64,000 bases of DNA, from contig NC_067305.1 in NCBI RefSeq assembly GCF_020740795.1, positions 4,030,001-4,094,000 of the forward strand, given 5' to 3'. The DNA is from Apus apus (Eukaryota; Chordata; Aves; Apodiformes; Apodidae). Each line of letters opens with the position of its first letter. The stretch's first letter is position 1. The translations under genes and the position numbers were made by a program. The notes beneath the pieces are model-generated. The model made no database searches. It was not told the DNA's origin and saw only the letters and a program-made list of their open reading frames with translations. Shown piece by piece: positions 25,801 through 38,340 of the stretch.

Positions 25801-28140
25801 CCATCACCTTATCAAAGAGATGGTTCCCCTTTGAATGGGAACCAGCTCCAGTCATGAAAATGTCTGGTCAAAAAGGCTTCTTTATCCAATTAACTCATGA
25901 TGATACTTTAATCAGTTAAAAGGCCTACAGGATTAAATCACTTCCCCTAAATTAAGAAATGCCTCTCAAAAAAACCTAAACCTGCATATTTTATTTTATG
26001 TGGTTGTTTACATCGTGTAATCAACTTCCTTGAGAGCAGACTCTGAAAGTACTAACTCTGAATCTGCAGTTTAAATTAGCAAAAAAATAATTGTACAGTC
26101 AACAGAGCTAGGGCAATGCAGGCACGGAAATCTTGTGATAATGGTTGTCTCATTTAAATATGAAGTGGTTGGTCACAGTGTTATTAGTACTGTGATTTGG
26201 AACAGTGGTGCTAAGAGGCCTCATTCCCAGCTCGTTTGCCCTGCTTCTACTAAATTTGCTCTAGGTGCAGTCAGGACTTTCTGAGAACAATCCCATGAGG
26301 AAGGAGCTTTTTGTTTGTTTGTTTGAGTTCTGTAATGACTCAGAGTGCTCTAGCAGCCAGGTGACGTGGGCATTCTCAGCAACCCATCCAGCTGCAGCTC
26401 CCCAAGCATTCATCACCCAGCCCCAGCCTCGGTTCTTCTAGTAACATGTGGAATCTTGACTGCAATCCCTTAAAAAGTTTCTCTTGATGCAAAAGCAACA
26501 AGAGAGATCAGCAGCAACACCTAGAAAAATCAACTTGGCTGTACAGAAATGGCTGAGCCTGTGTTTACTTTGGCGGGAAGACAAATCACACATCATTTAG
26601 CTCTCCTCTACGCACAGCAGATTAACAAATACTTTCTAATCTCACATTCTTCACGTTAACACACCAGTGGCATCACTCCTGATCTATGCTGCCATAAGTG
26701 AGATCAGTGCCAGGATCTTGGCTTTAGATATTTAAAATCAGCATACAGCAAAAAAAGCCAGAAAATGTCAGCACAACGATCCCAGCCCAAGTGGAAGGTC
26801 ATGGCAAAGTTGTACTCGATTTGTGCAGAACTAGTGACTCACAACATAAATAAATTCTCACATTCATCTCACCAGGTTCAGTATAGCTGTAGTTTTTTAG
26901 CTCTGCTGCTTGACTTGAAAACAAAAAGAAACTAAAGGCAATGAATTTATTATTCTGTCCACTTGGCTTTCATTCTCTACCCACTAAACTTTTCTTTTAT
27001 GCAATGAAAAAAAAACTCAGGTGACAGAGTCAGTGCAGTGGTATAAACAAATGTCCTTCCAGTGCCTACTGGAAGTCAGCATCCAACTGGAGTGTCTCAG
27101 TGAAACCTACACGTACAGTTGTATATCCTAGAAACAAAATATTTTGTTATAGCTGTTGCTGAAATCACAAGCACATAAACTGACACAGACATTTGGGGTG
27201 TGTTATCAAGGGAACGTTCACATTCATTCTGAATTCATCAGAGCCTATTTTCTTGGCTGACTCACAGAAGCATATATACGTATTGTACACTTGCTAACAT
27301 TTTATTAGAGGAAAAGAGTTTACATTGAAAGATTACACAAGTGTGACATTACAGAGCTATGAGTCATACATCTTTGTGTACTTCGTTACCATGCATTCAG
27401 TGTATTGATTCTGCTCCAGTCACAGAAGTTTGGCTGCTCCTCCTGGTCATCCTGTGAACTTTTCGAATAAAAAGTATAGAAAGTTAAACAAGAGATGCTC
27501 ATTATTTTAAAACATGTGTAGCTATTGAAAAGATCATTTACTCACCCTAGCAACCGTGCTTTCCTGAGATGGCTGCGTACAGCCACAAGCCAGGGATGGG
27601 CTGTAGCAAACATGCTCAAAATGCCTCTGAGAACCAGAGCCCATCACTCTTTCCCCTCATGGGGCACACAGTGCATAAAAGTGAGAGTTGTTCTCCTACC
27701 CTCTTCTGATCTTCAGCTCACTTAGAAATCCTTTTAGAAGTGACTGCAAAGGAAATACAGAGGAGGTAAGAGAACAGGCTCTCAAAGAATCAGTCTGTCC
27801 TGTGATAGATCATCATTTTTTCTCCACTTTTGCTCTTGCACTCTTGGATGACTGCCAAGCAGCCCTGACCCTCAAAAACAGGAGTCTGGGGCACATTATA
27901 AAAAATTGTTGGAGAATAGCTCCTTCAGAGTGGGCACCTGAGCTAGAGGCCAAGGTAAGGGAGAACAGTCTGCCCTTCTGAAAAGTCTAACCCAGGACCA
28001 TAAATTGGCTGCAGCCAGAGGAGATCACAGAAGCTACTTGCATTATTTCTCTCATAATGTCATAGGGAAACGTTGATTTTGGCAATCTTTGTGCAGCAAA
28101 TGGAAACTCTGCTAGAGACCTGGACTTCCGTTAAATGCCA
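25801..28140. other. intergenic, AT-rich, no gene
   Basis: Nothing supported apart from a short GTTT tetranucleotide repeat at about 26,310-26,324 and an A run at 27,006. Confidence 0.5.
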
Positions 28141-28750
28141 GTCTCCAGCGCTTTCCTCTCAGGGAGACTACACAAGAGTGGCATTAAACACCTTTCCACC
28201 AGTACAGAGATGGATCCACAAGACCCGAGTGTGACCCGAGCTGGAGGCCCCATGACCAGCTCTCCCCAGTGTGTTTACGCACGCGGAGCAGAACACCTGC
28301 CTGCCTTGCTGCGCTGTTACCCCTTCTGCTCCCACCCTCATTTTCTGGGTACGGCCCCACCGTGTGTCCCAGCGACGAGGCCAGACGGTGAGGCAGCCAC
28401 TCTGGGCCTGTGTGGGGTAAAACCCCTCGTTCATGGGGCCTTCCTCGGTATCCCTGGGGCAGGGACCGCTCCGTGTCCCCCACCCCAGCCCCTCATGGGG
28501 TCTCTGCGCCAGGTCCCCTCATGTCAAGGTGGGTCTTTCAGCGTTCCCGGGGCTCTGCGGCCTCTCATCCCTCAGCTTTCCCCAGGGGGGGCAGAGACCC
28601 CTCAGCGTCCCCTCAGCTCATCAGGGTCCTTTATCACCCGCAGGCCAGAGACCCCTCAGCGTCCCCTCAGCACACGATGGTGCCGCGGGCAGGGACCCTT
28701 CACTTTTCCCTCAGTTTTTCCTCAGCCAGAGGCCTGAGGCGGGGGTCGCG
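28140..28750. repeat. GC-rich upstream block with short direct repeats
   Basis: Composition changes sharply to C-rich on the + strand. A 26-bp sequence at 28,592-28,617 recurs perfectly at 28,646-28,671 (offset 54 bp). Looser versions of the core CCCCTCAGC/CCCTCAG occur through 28,500-28,730, suggesting a degenerate minisatellite. Long open frames in all directions here (up to about 206 codons) are an effect of GC-rich, stop-poor repetitive sequence and are not treated as genes. Confidence 0.6.
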
Positions 28751-28805
28751 GCTCCGCGGCAGGCCCAGGACCCTCCAGCGAGCCCCGCGCTGAGGGGACG
28801 GCAGC

Positions 28806-28818
28806 GGGGGGGGGGGGG
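28806..28818 (+). repeat. 13-base G homopolymer in the KLF2 upstream region
   Basis: An uninterrupted G13 run flanked by GC-rich sequence, about 85 bp upstream of the MEF2 site. It could be prone to G-quadruplex formation or length error in sequencing. Confidence 0.85.
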
Positions 28819-28891
28819 CCGGACCCCGCTCCGTCCCGCTCCGCCCCGCTCGGGCTGGGACCCGCCGCCGCCGCGTCCTTTTATACCGGGG

Positions 28892-28901
28892 CTAAATTTA
28901 G
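28892..28901 (+). promoter_or_regulatory. KLF2: MEF2-binding site of the KLF2 promoter
   Basis: CTAAATTTAG is a perfect palindromic match to the MEF2 consensus YTAWWWWTAR. It lies about 100 bp upstream of the TATA box, in GC-rich DNA where an AT-rich decamer is conspicuous. In mammals KLF2 is induced by laminar shear through MEK5-ERK5-MEF2 acting on a proximal MEF2 element, so conservation here predicts the same regulation. Confidence 0.8.
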
Positions 28902-28964
28902 GCTGCGCCCGAGCCGCTGCCTCCCGCCCGCCCCGTCCGGGACGCGTTTCCTCCGCTCCCTGCA

Positions 28965-28969
28965 ATTGG
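28965..28969 (-). promoter_or_regulatory. KLF2: inverted CCAAT box (ATTGG)
   Basis: ATTGG lies 24 bp upstream of the TATA-like motif in the KLF2 proximal promoter. It is a candidate NF-Y site, although NF-Y sites usually lie somewhat farther from the start site. Confidence 0.5.
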
Positions 28970-28992
28970 CTTGAGGGCGCCCGCGCCCGCGT

Positions 28993-28998
28993 TATAAA
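28993..28998 (+). promoter_or_regulatory. KLF2: TATA box of KLF2
   Basis: TATAAA (context GTTATAAAGTGG) is 46 bp upstream of the start codon. A TATA box normally sets initiation 25-30 bp downstream, predicting a start near 29,020-29,028 and a 5' UTR of only about 20 nt. A longer 5' UTR from an upstream start in the CpG island cannot be excluded. Confidence 0.7.
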
Positions 28999-29043
28999 GT
29001 GGGGAGGGCGGCTCGCCGCGCCGTCCGCCGTCCCGCCCGCACC

Positions 29044-30718
<1,675 letters not shown>

Positions 30719-30999
30719 CCCCAGGGACTCTGACCTGCCCACAGTGGACGTTATTTAACTGCTCAGGTGCAGAAGCGTTAAAAACTTGTAGCTGGTACTA
30801 CGGAGGGAGGCACCGAGGCTCCAGCCATGGAAGCTGAGGAGGGTTTGACACAAGGAGACTTAGCCAGTCATCTCCTGCAGAGAACTTGACCTGACTATCA
30901 GTGAACCTGCCCGTCCCGGCCAGGAGAACAGGGGTTATTTATGCAGCTTCTGTGAAGGGTAAACTCCGTAAGACTCCATACAGATTGTATAGAAGAAGC

Positions 31000-31007
31000 T
31001 GTAAATA
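31000..31007 (+). promoter_or_regulatory. KLF2: Pumilio response element 1 in the KLF2 3' UTR
   Basis: TGTAAATA exactly matches the PUM1/2 consensus UGUANAUA. It is the first of three identical octamers in this 3' UTR. Confidence 0.6.
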
Positions 31008-31212
31008 TGTTTTGTTGTTTGTTGGTTTTTTTTTTTTCCAATTCTAACTGCCCAGTCCTAAGCTTTACAAGACAATGTTTGTATGGAAACTGCCTGAAGT
31101 TGACCCTAGAAGAGATTAAATGAATGTTACTGTAGCTAATGATGTTATTTTAGATCTCAGTTGAAGGCATGGCTAAGAGAACACTCCTATTGTTAGACTG
31201 TTTGTTTCACAG

Positions 31213-31220
31213 GTGCAATA
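31213..31220 (+). promoter_or_regulatory. KLF2: miR-92a/25/32/363/367 seed-match site
   Basis: GTGCAATA is a full 8-mer match to the shared seed of the miR-25/92 family (seed AUUGCAC plus the terminal A). KLF2 is an established miR-92a target in mammalian endothelium, so this is probably the orthologous site. Confidence 0.7.
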
Positions 31221-31310
31221 ATATTCTTGTTTGCCATGATCTACACTAGAAGTACAGGGCTTGATGTCTTGTAAGAAAATAACCTATTTTACTGTAATTT
31301 TTTTATATAT

Positions 31311-31318
31311 TGTAAATA
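31311..31318 (+). promoter_or_regulatory. KLF2: Pumilio response element 2 in the KLF2 3' UTR
   Basis: A second exact TGTAAATA octamer, in the AU-rich last 150 nt of the 3' UTR. Confidence 0.6.
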
Positions 31319-31345
31319 ATTTTATACAATGAGAAATATTGTATA

Positions 31346-31353
31346 TGTAAATA
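31346..31353 (+). promoter_or_regulatory. KLF2: Pumilio response element 3 in the KLF2 3' UTR
   Basis: A third exact TGTAAATA octamer, only 27 nt after the second, so the two could bind Pumilio proteins together. Confidence 0.6.
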
Positions 31354-31432
31354 GAAGACAAATGGGTATTTTGCCTATTTCTGTTTTTATAAAAACGTAA
31401 TTTTTCAATGTTTGAAAACATTTCATCTTTTT

Positions 31433-31438
31433 AATAAA
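31433..31438 (+). terminator. KLF2: KLF2 polyadenylation signal AATAAA
   Basis: Canonical AATAAA 715 nt after the stop codon, followed by a T/G-rich stretch (about 31,450-31,475) suitable as the downstream element. No other canonical signal lies between it and the stop codon. An ATTAAA variant is at 31,115-31,120. Confidence 0.85.
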
Positions 31439-31460
31439 ATAAGTTTTAATTGCTGTGATT

Positions 31461-34400
31461 TTGATTCTCCTTTGGGATCTCCCTGTTCTTTTTCCCCTGA
31501 TAGCTGCACCAACCACCACCTGGTTGTTTTTGAAATGACCAATGACTGTAAGAAGACTCTTAAAAAAAAAATCTGAGCTTTGGATTTTTCTAAAATAGAT
31601 AATAGAATATGTAATTCATTCTCAGCAGAGAGCAAGAAACAATACAGGGCTTGATCAAAAAATCAACTGGGAAAGTAGATCACATTCAAAATATACTTCC
31701 TAAAAATGGTTAAGTAAGCAACACTGTAATTTCAGTCTCATTTCTAGTTTATGCTAGACTATTTTAATAGCATCCTTAATGTTTTCCAGATGCAGTTACA
31801 GTTTTGCCAGCAGTGTGTGGGTTTTTACTATAAATTTAAACACTGCATTTTTGTAATTACGGAGGCTTATTTTAAGGCATTCTTGTACATAAATTATCCT
31901 TGCTCTCAGGAGCTCTGTGCAGAATTCCAATAGAACAGTAGTGGAATTTAAGCATAAATTCACAACACAGGTTGAAAGACCTTCATAACTCAGTCCCAAA
32001 ACCTTAAATTGGCTGCATAATTTAGAATCCCACCTAGATTTCAGGAGCTAAGGGAGATATTGACCATTTTGAAGGAAAACAAGTTAGCCAGGAATCTAGA
32101 TGCTGAAAACTAATTTGAAATAAACTGGATATTGCAACAAGAAAAATTGAGGGGCCCCCCAAACCCTCTCACAGCTGTAAATTAGATCATAAATCCATGT
32201 AGTATATCTATGCAATTACCTTGAAACTGATGAGGATCTTGTTTTTACAGCTACAGTTTAGTGGGGAGCCTTGATATTTCTAGAACAAAATCACTGTTAA
32301 TTAAGTATGCAGAGTCAGCTTAATATTGGAGCATTTTTCCTCAGCATCTGGCTGCTTGGAACTTGGTTTTAATCAAGGTTGTGACATTTTTCTGACTTCA
32401 CAAGTTAGAATACACAAGGCTGAAATCAACAGGAATACATTTAAAGTAACTACAAATATAGCTGTTCTTCTGTGAAAGCAAAGCCTGCAGTTGTTCATGT
32501 GGAACAGATGTATTTTGGGCTTCTAATCATTGACATGGAAGAATGAGTTCCACATTTCACTTTTATAGCTCTTTCAAAGTGAAATATAAGAAAGATTTAA
32601 CATTTCTTCATTAAAAACAAAACATCTTTGCTAGAAACACATTTGCTAGAAAAAAAAAAACATAAAAATAAATTAAATTGCACAATTTAATTCCAGAAAG
32701 TGAAGATGACTTAAAGATGTTCTAAAATTAGCACATTCATTGTTGCAACAGTTCTAGGTATTTCCTTCTCTTTCCTCATAGCTGAAGATTTCCATATTTC
32801 AGCATGTCCCTTGGTGTTTGTAACACCAGTTTTTAAATCAATCCTTACCCTCACCTTTCCAGAGTCACCTGGCTTTCCCCTGCTCTTTCTGGAAGACAGG
32901 CAAAGTTTTTAAGTCATCCTCAGGTTTCTGTGAGTGCCATCTTAAACTGTTTCCTCTTTTGCAACATCATCAGGGCAGACCCAGAGGTCTGACACCTCAC
33001 TGCAGTGGGGTCACCCCTGGGTGCCCAGCCCCACGTTTGGCTCAGGACAGTCCCCAGAGCTCTGCAGCAAGGGAGAGCTTGGAAGCTTCTCTGGTTCTGC
33101 TCATCCCCAGCCATCTCTGGTGACCTCTATTAGAGGCAGGGTTACTGGGTGAGGCGGCCCTTGATCTGGCCCCTTCTGTGTCCTCCCAAATTGGAAGACA
33201 GCTACAGCCAGGGGATGGCACCAAGCACGGGTGCTGCCCTGTGCCTGTGAGCAGAGCGTTGCTGCATTCACCAACCCTTTCTAAACCACTTGTGTGGCTC
33301 CTCTAGCACCCACCACAGTGGCATGGGTGCTCCTCTGCCAGCACCTCTGCATGTCAACACCCAACCTTCCCTCTGCTCCTATGAATAGTCTAGCTGTGGG
33401 GGTCACAACCTCTGCTCCTGCTCACTGAAAGGTCTTCAGATGAGACACTTCTTATCTGCATGACACCATGTTACCAAACGAGGTACCAGTCATGATGACT
33501 GGTGGAGACATGTTCTGCTGGGTGCTCCTCACTAGGCAAAAATGAGCAGGTTATGTCCTCTGGGCTTTTAGATTTGTTGTGACTCAACTGAAAACAGGGC
33601 AAAACCATCCTTATCTAGAAATATAAAGAAAACATGTAATAGAGGTCTCAGAAAGTGGGGAGAGACAGGGGGGGCAAAACACTCATGACCAACTTTATGT
33701 TAATTATTTAAGGGAGGGCACAGATAATAATTTCTGTGCGGTCTTTACAGGAAACTTCAGGGTCTTGAATCTTGAGATAATCTTGTAGCAGAAAGAAAGA
33801 GATGCTGATCTCATTCTTCTCACATTCTATTATGAGTAATTGTCAACTCTCGGTTTTCTTTTTTTTTAAAAAAATGAGTATAAATTAGTACATCCAAAGA
33901 TGTGCCAATGTGATCCCACAAACCTACCAAGTCTCTCCAGGCCAGCAGGAAATCACTAATGCTCTGCAACATCTCCTAATAATAGAACATCAGGACTTCA
34001 TCTTTAAAGTACTTTTGTTCTAATTAACACAAAAGACCCAGAATCCCAGATGCCTCCCCAGGAGAAGGCAGCAAAGACCTGCCCTGTCCATCTGCAGCTC
34101 TCCTGGCTTTGAGTATGACACAATAAGCAAAGGGGGGAAAAAAAGAAAAAAAGAAGCTGTAGTTAAACCCGAGGGAAGGAAACGTAGAGTCTGTTGTAAA
34201 CAAGATTTTCACACATATTCTTATAAGGTACCACAGTGATGGGGTCACTATACTTGCAAGATAGATTGCCAGATTAGATAGTAAGCACGTTAAGAACAGA
34301 AATGACCAAATCCTGCACAATGTTCCTGGTGAAGGTTTCAGCAAATATTTCTGCACTCAAAACACCATCCAGAGGAGTGACTGTTTCAAGTCAGTTCATC

Positions 34401-34617
34401 CCACCCCGGGTTTCAGAGCACTGTGTTCCACCAAGCTGAAAACGGTTTTTCTCTCACCTGCTGACTTCAGAAGAGTCAGTTAAATCTGTACGAGATGGGA
34501 ACTCAGCTGCAGAAAACACTGAGGCTGTTGCTGCTGAAACAGCACCCAGAGCAGCACCCATCCTGCTGCCCCCAGGGGCCGTTGCTCGGCACCTTCCAGC
34601 TCTGGAGGGAGACACGG
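31461..34617. other. intergenic between convergent genes, no gene
   Basis: AT-rich apart from a mildly GC-richer stretch at 32.9-33.4 kb. No exon-like or RNA feature is supported. A runs occur at 31,562 and 32,651. Confidence 0.5.
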
Positions 34618-34677
34618 CACCCTGAGAGCAGCCCAGCACCACACCAGCACCCTGAGAGCAGCCCAGCTCCACACCAG
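34618..34677. repeat. tandem duplication, 2 x 30 bp
   Basis: Two adjacent 30-bp units (34,618-34,647 and 34,648-34,677) differ at one base (A/T at unit position 21). The pair lies just upstream of the CR1 insertion. It could be a local slippage duplication. Confidence 0.85.
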
Positions 34678-34709
34678 CAGATTGTGGGCAGGGGGCAAGG
34701 CACTTTCAT

Positions 34710-35275
34710 AGCCAGCAGGTCAAGGGAGGTGATTATCCCCCTCTATTCTGCTCTTGTGAGACCCCATCTGGAGCACTGGGTCCAGTTCTGGAGTCCTCAA
34801 CATCAGAAGGACATGGAACTCATGGAGAGAGTCCAGAGGAAGACACAGAGATGATGCAAGGCTGGAGCAGCTCTGCTCTGGAGACAGGCTTAGAGAGTTG
34901 GGGTGTTCAGCCTGGAGAAGAGAAGGCTCCAGGGAGACCTTAGAGCACCTTCCAGTGCCTGAAGGGGCTCCAGGAAAGCTGGGGAGGGACTTGGGACAAG
35001 GGCAGGGAGGGAGAGGACAAGGGGGGATGGATGAAAACTGGAAGAGGGAGGTTGAGGTTGGACATGAGGAGGAAATTCTGGAGTGTGAGGCTGGTGAGAC
35101 CCTGGCCCAGGTTGCAGGGAAGCTGTGGCTGCCCCATCCCTGGCAGTGTTGAAGGGCAGGTTGGATGGGGCTTGGAGCAACCTGGGCTGGTGGGAGGTGT
35201 CCCTGCCTGTGCAGGGGGGTTGGGAGTGAAAGACATTTAAGGTCTCTCCAACCCAAAACATTCTATGATTCTATG
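34710..35275 (+). mobile_element. CR1 LINE, 5'-truncated, intact 3' terminus
   Basis: About 565 bp of CR1 in sense orientation. The 5' part reads the end of ORF2 in the style '[29 protein letters not shown]', still open over several dozen codons. The 3' UTR follows, and the element ends exactly in the canonical ATTCTATGATTCTATGA. Low decay compared with the copies at 137 and 17,879 suggests a younger insertion. It is closely related to the inverted copy near 50.85 kb. The 5' boundary is uncertain by about 15 bp. Confidence 0.92.
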
Positions 35276-38200
35276 ACTAATTTTTCCAACCCTCAAGTGA
35301 AAGACTGGACTAGGAACCCTCTGGCTTTTCTGGACATTTACTTTAGATTTGCAGTTCTGTAGATGACCATGGCTGGGGGAGTTTAAGCCACTGCTCACCT
35401 TGTGCAGGGATGGGGGATTTCAGCCTCTTCAAGTCCTTGGTTACTTGCAACCATTTACAAACTGCCCAAAAACATTGACTAGCTCTAAGCCTTGATCCTC
35501 CATCCATAAGAAGTGCCAAAAAAAGTTTGCCCATTCTTCAAATTATAGGATTGTGTGGTTCTGTGGTTTTCTGTGGTAGAAACTCTGTGGTTTCTAAAGC
35601 TATTTTGTGCACCTACAACACAGACTAGCTGTTAGGCTTTTCTTAAATTGAATTTTCAAAGCCAAAATCCCAAGCTCTAGCAATTTCTTTTACTATATTT
35701 AAATAAAGCAACTACAACAAAGTCATGTAGCCGTTGCTATGGTAACTAGCAGTGTTGGGGGGAAACAGAGGAAAATTGAATCCAAACCCCATGTAATTTA
35801 ATATGGAGAAAGCTATCCCTGTTGCTAACATCTGAAACGTACCTGGTGGCATCTACAAAACCCTCCTGCATGTCCCTGAAGCAGCTGCTCTCAGCTGGGT
35901 CTGTAACAGGTCCCACCTGCCTGGGACTCATCCTGTGTGCCAAGAGCAGAGTGGTTAGAGCTCCTGAAACTCGCTGGGACTGCAGCAGCCCCTCTCTGCT
36001 GTGGCTGAAGAGCCAGGCTGAGGCCACATCCATCCCGAAACGTGCTTCCCATGGATTCTGGAGGAAAAGGAATAGGTTTACAAGCCAAACACCAGTAACC
36101 CAAAGCACGGAGACGTACACAAGTCACAGGCTCTGGGGGTAACTGACTCAACTTACGGATTCCCAGGGACTCCTCAGAGCTCCATACTATTTGATCCCAA
36201 ACAACCAATTCCCCATCACTTGGGCTGAGGTTGGGAATTACCTCTGCCCTGAACAGGGCTCTAAACTTCAAGTGCACAGAGGAGGCAGGGATTTATCCTA
36301 AACTTGTAAGGCAGAAAATGTGCTTGATTTAATCTTTTGAGGTCTGACTTTTCAGCCACAGTTATTTGATCTAATAATATTTTATGTAGACACACAAAAA
36401 AATGAGTCATCTGCACTGCTTTATAGAATGAAGATGTATTAACTTTAACAAAAAACACCTTGCCAAGCACAAGGAGAGCAGGAGGAAAAGTTTTTGTTTA
36501 CTCTGTAACCATAGCTAGCATTAGTTACCTGCTTACTCACCTGCTTCAATTACAATTCCTTGTAGCAAATCAAAAGTATTCTGTCCTTTGTAGTCAGCAC
36601 CAGTTCAGCAGCTCAGAAATTGCAGATGTACTTACAGGTTTGTAATTAGATCCTGTGTCCCTTTAAATAACTTTTACTTTGGTTTCTTGCACTTCTTAGA
36701 GTTCAGAGCATTCCTGGAGTTCTGACCTATCATTATGCCATCAGGAAACATCTGGAATATCACATTGGACATCCCCTGTGACATTTAAGATATTAGGAGA
36801 GAAGCTACTGAGCCTGAGGCTTAAACACAAACCAAAACACGCACACACACACAAATCCTCAAATCCCAACAACACCCCCCCTTTTTTTTTTCACAATGAC
36901 AACATAAGTGGGTTTTGATCCATTAATGGATTTTATATTGCAAGCACTTGTAGAATAAAGCACATAGGATGCCTGGATGCCCTTCCTGAGAGTGCCAGGG
37001 GTAGGCAGAGAGAGCACAGGGCTCTGTTCATGTGTACCACTTCCTTCTGAAAAGCCATGAGTGAGGACAACATTCATCAGAAGTTAAACAGCAGAAATAT
37101 GTTTGCAGCTGGCAGAGTGTTGTGAGAATTCATCAACAGGAAAGGTTACAGTGCTTGTAAGAGATGCCATATCAGCACCAATAAAATGTTTTAATTGCAG
37201 TCATTACATTAAAAAAATGCTAACCAGACAGGAGGTAAGAGACGGTCAGAGTGACTACATTGATAGTCACGTAGGGCAGACAGGAGATTCAGCAGTTTTC
37301 CACTGGCAGCACCTCCCTGAAACACCACAGCAATTCCAGGGGCAAGGATGGCAGCAAGAGGTCCCAGAGCATGGACCTTCCCAGAAGAAGCTGTCCTGGG
37401 GGCAGGTTTAGGTCCAGTCAACAAATGCTACAGCTGGGCTTGCACCTTAGACTTCCTTGGAGTTTCCCTGAGTAGTTTCTTCCCACCCAGGATGCCTACA
37501 CTTCTCTTCCCTTCGCAGCGAAGAGCCTCTTGGCCTCTACACCATGGTCCAGGGGACCCTTTTGGATCAGGCCCAGACAATGTGGAGCAGGCGAGTGCTT
37601 GGGTGTTGGGATGAGCATGTTGTGCATGTCAAGACTCCAACAACTGGAGCAGGAGCAAAACACAGAGCTGGGACCCCTCTTTTTGTCAGCCAAGCAGAGC
37701 ATTAGACAAGGCGAGAGCCTTGGTAGGAAGTTGTGCCTGTCTCTGACACACTATAGTCAAATCCTGGCTTCAAAATGTCAACGTACTAAAAATAAATTGC
37801 TGGAGAGCAATTTCAAGAGAAACCTGCCTTGGCAATCTGCTGTTCTCCAGGCCAGTGTGTGCAGAAGCAGAGTAAATAAAACAAACAGACGGGAGAATAA
37901 TGAGTCAAAGTGAATAATGTGGAATAGTACGATAGTGAGGTGTGTTTTTCCAGCGAAGCAGAAAGGGTTTGTCTCTGATGATCTCTCTAAACCCCTCCCA
38001 GTAAGAAATTGCAGGGATGTTTAGCATTGCAGCACACAAATTGTTTTGGAAAGGGTGCAGCGCTGGATTTTCTGACTGCTCTGTGCAGACCAAACGTGGC
38101 TGGGACAAGGAAGAACGGGAAGGAGAGGAGGGAAAACACTGAAAAACAACCAGATCTCAACACAGTCAAGCAGTTGTTCAAAGGAAGATTCACAAATCAG

Positions 38201-38293
38201 ACACAAAAGCCTGTGAAATCATGGATTCCCCCCCCCAAAAGAAAGCAATGAATAATTGCCAAAGTCTCACGAGCTCCAAAAAGTAACTTTTCA
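35276..38293. other. intergenic, no gene
   Basis: No supported exon. Contains a short TGTGGTT-rich stretch at about 35,550-35,600, a CA repeat near 36,838-36,853 and a T run at about 36,881. Open frames of up to about 128 codons lack domains and splice context. Confidence 0.5.
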
Positions 38294-38299
38294 TTTATT
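38294..38299 (-). terminator. EPS15L1: candidate distal polyadenylation signal for EPS15L1
   Basis: TTTATT on + is AATAAA on the minus strand. Downstream of the EPS15L1 stop, canonical signals lie at 39,398-39,393, 38,661-38,656 and here. Nearer the stop only the variant ATTAAA (42,805-42,800, about 720 nt away) was found. Which signal is used cannot be told from sequence alone. Confidence 0.25.
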
Positions 38300-38340
38300 A
38301 TATTAAACAATAACATTTCTCTTATTATATTAAACAATAA
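38295..38340. repeat. 19-bp direct repeat
   Basis: An AT-rich 19-bp sequence at 38,295-38,313 recurs exactly at 38,322-38,340, separated by 8 bp. It may be a local duplication. The first copy overlaps the candidate distal poly(A) signal. Confidence 0.85.

Larger units (their letters stand above)
30719..31460 (+). other. KLF2: KLF2 3' untranslated region
   Basis: About 740 nt from the stop to the expected cleavage site 15-25 nt past AATAAA. It contains AU-rich pentamers (TTATTTA at 30,751 and TTATTTAT at 30,935), an 8-mer miR-92-family site (31,213-31,220), three Pumilio elements and a weak upstream ATTAAA (31,115-31,120). This density of decay signals fits the unstable, rapidly induced mRNA known for KLF2. 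Confidence 0.8.

Noticed and set aside
35545-35600. TGTGGTT-rich stretch resembling a second CR1 3' end
   Set aside because: The upstream 200 bp does not match CR1. The motif alone is too simple to call an element.
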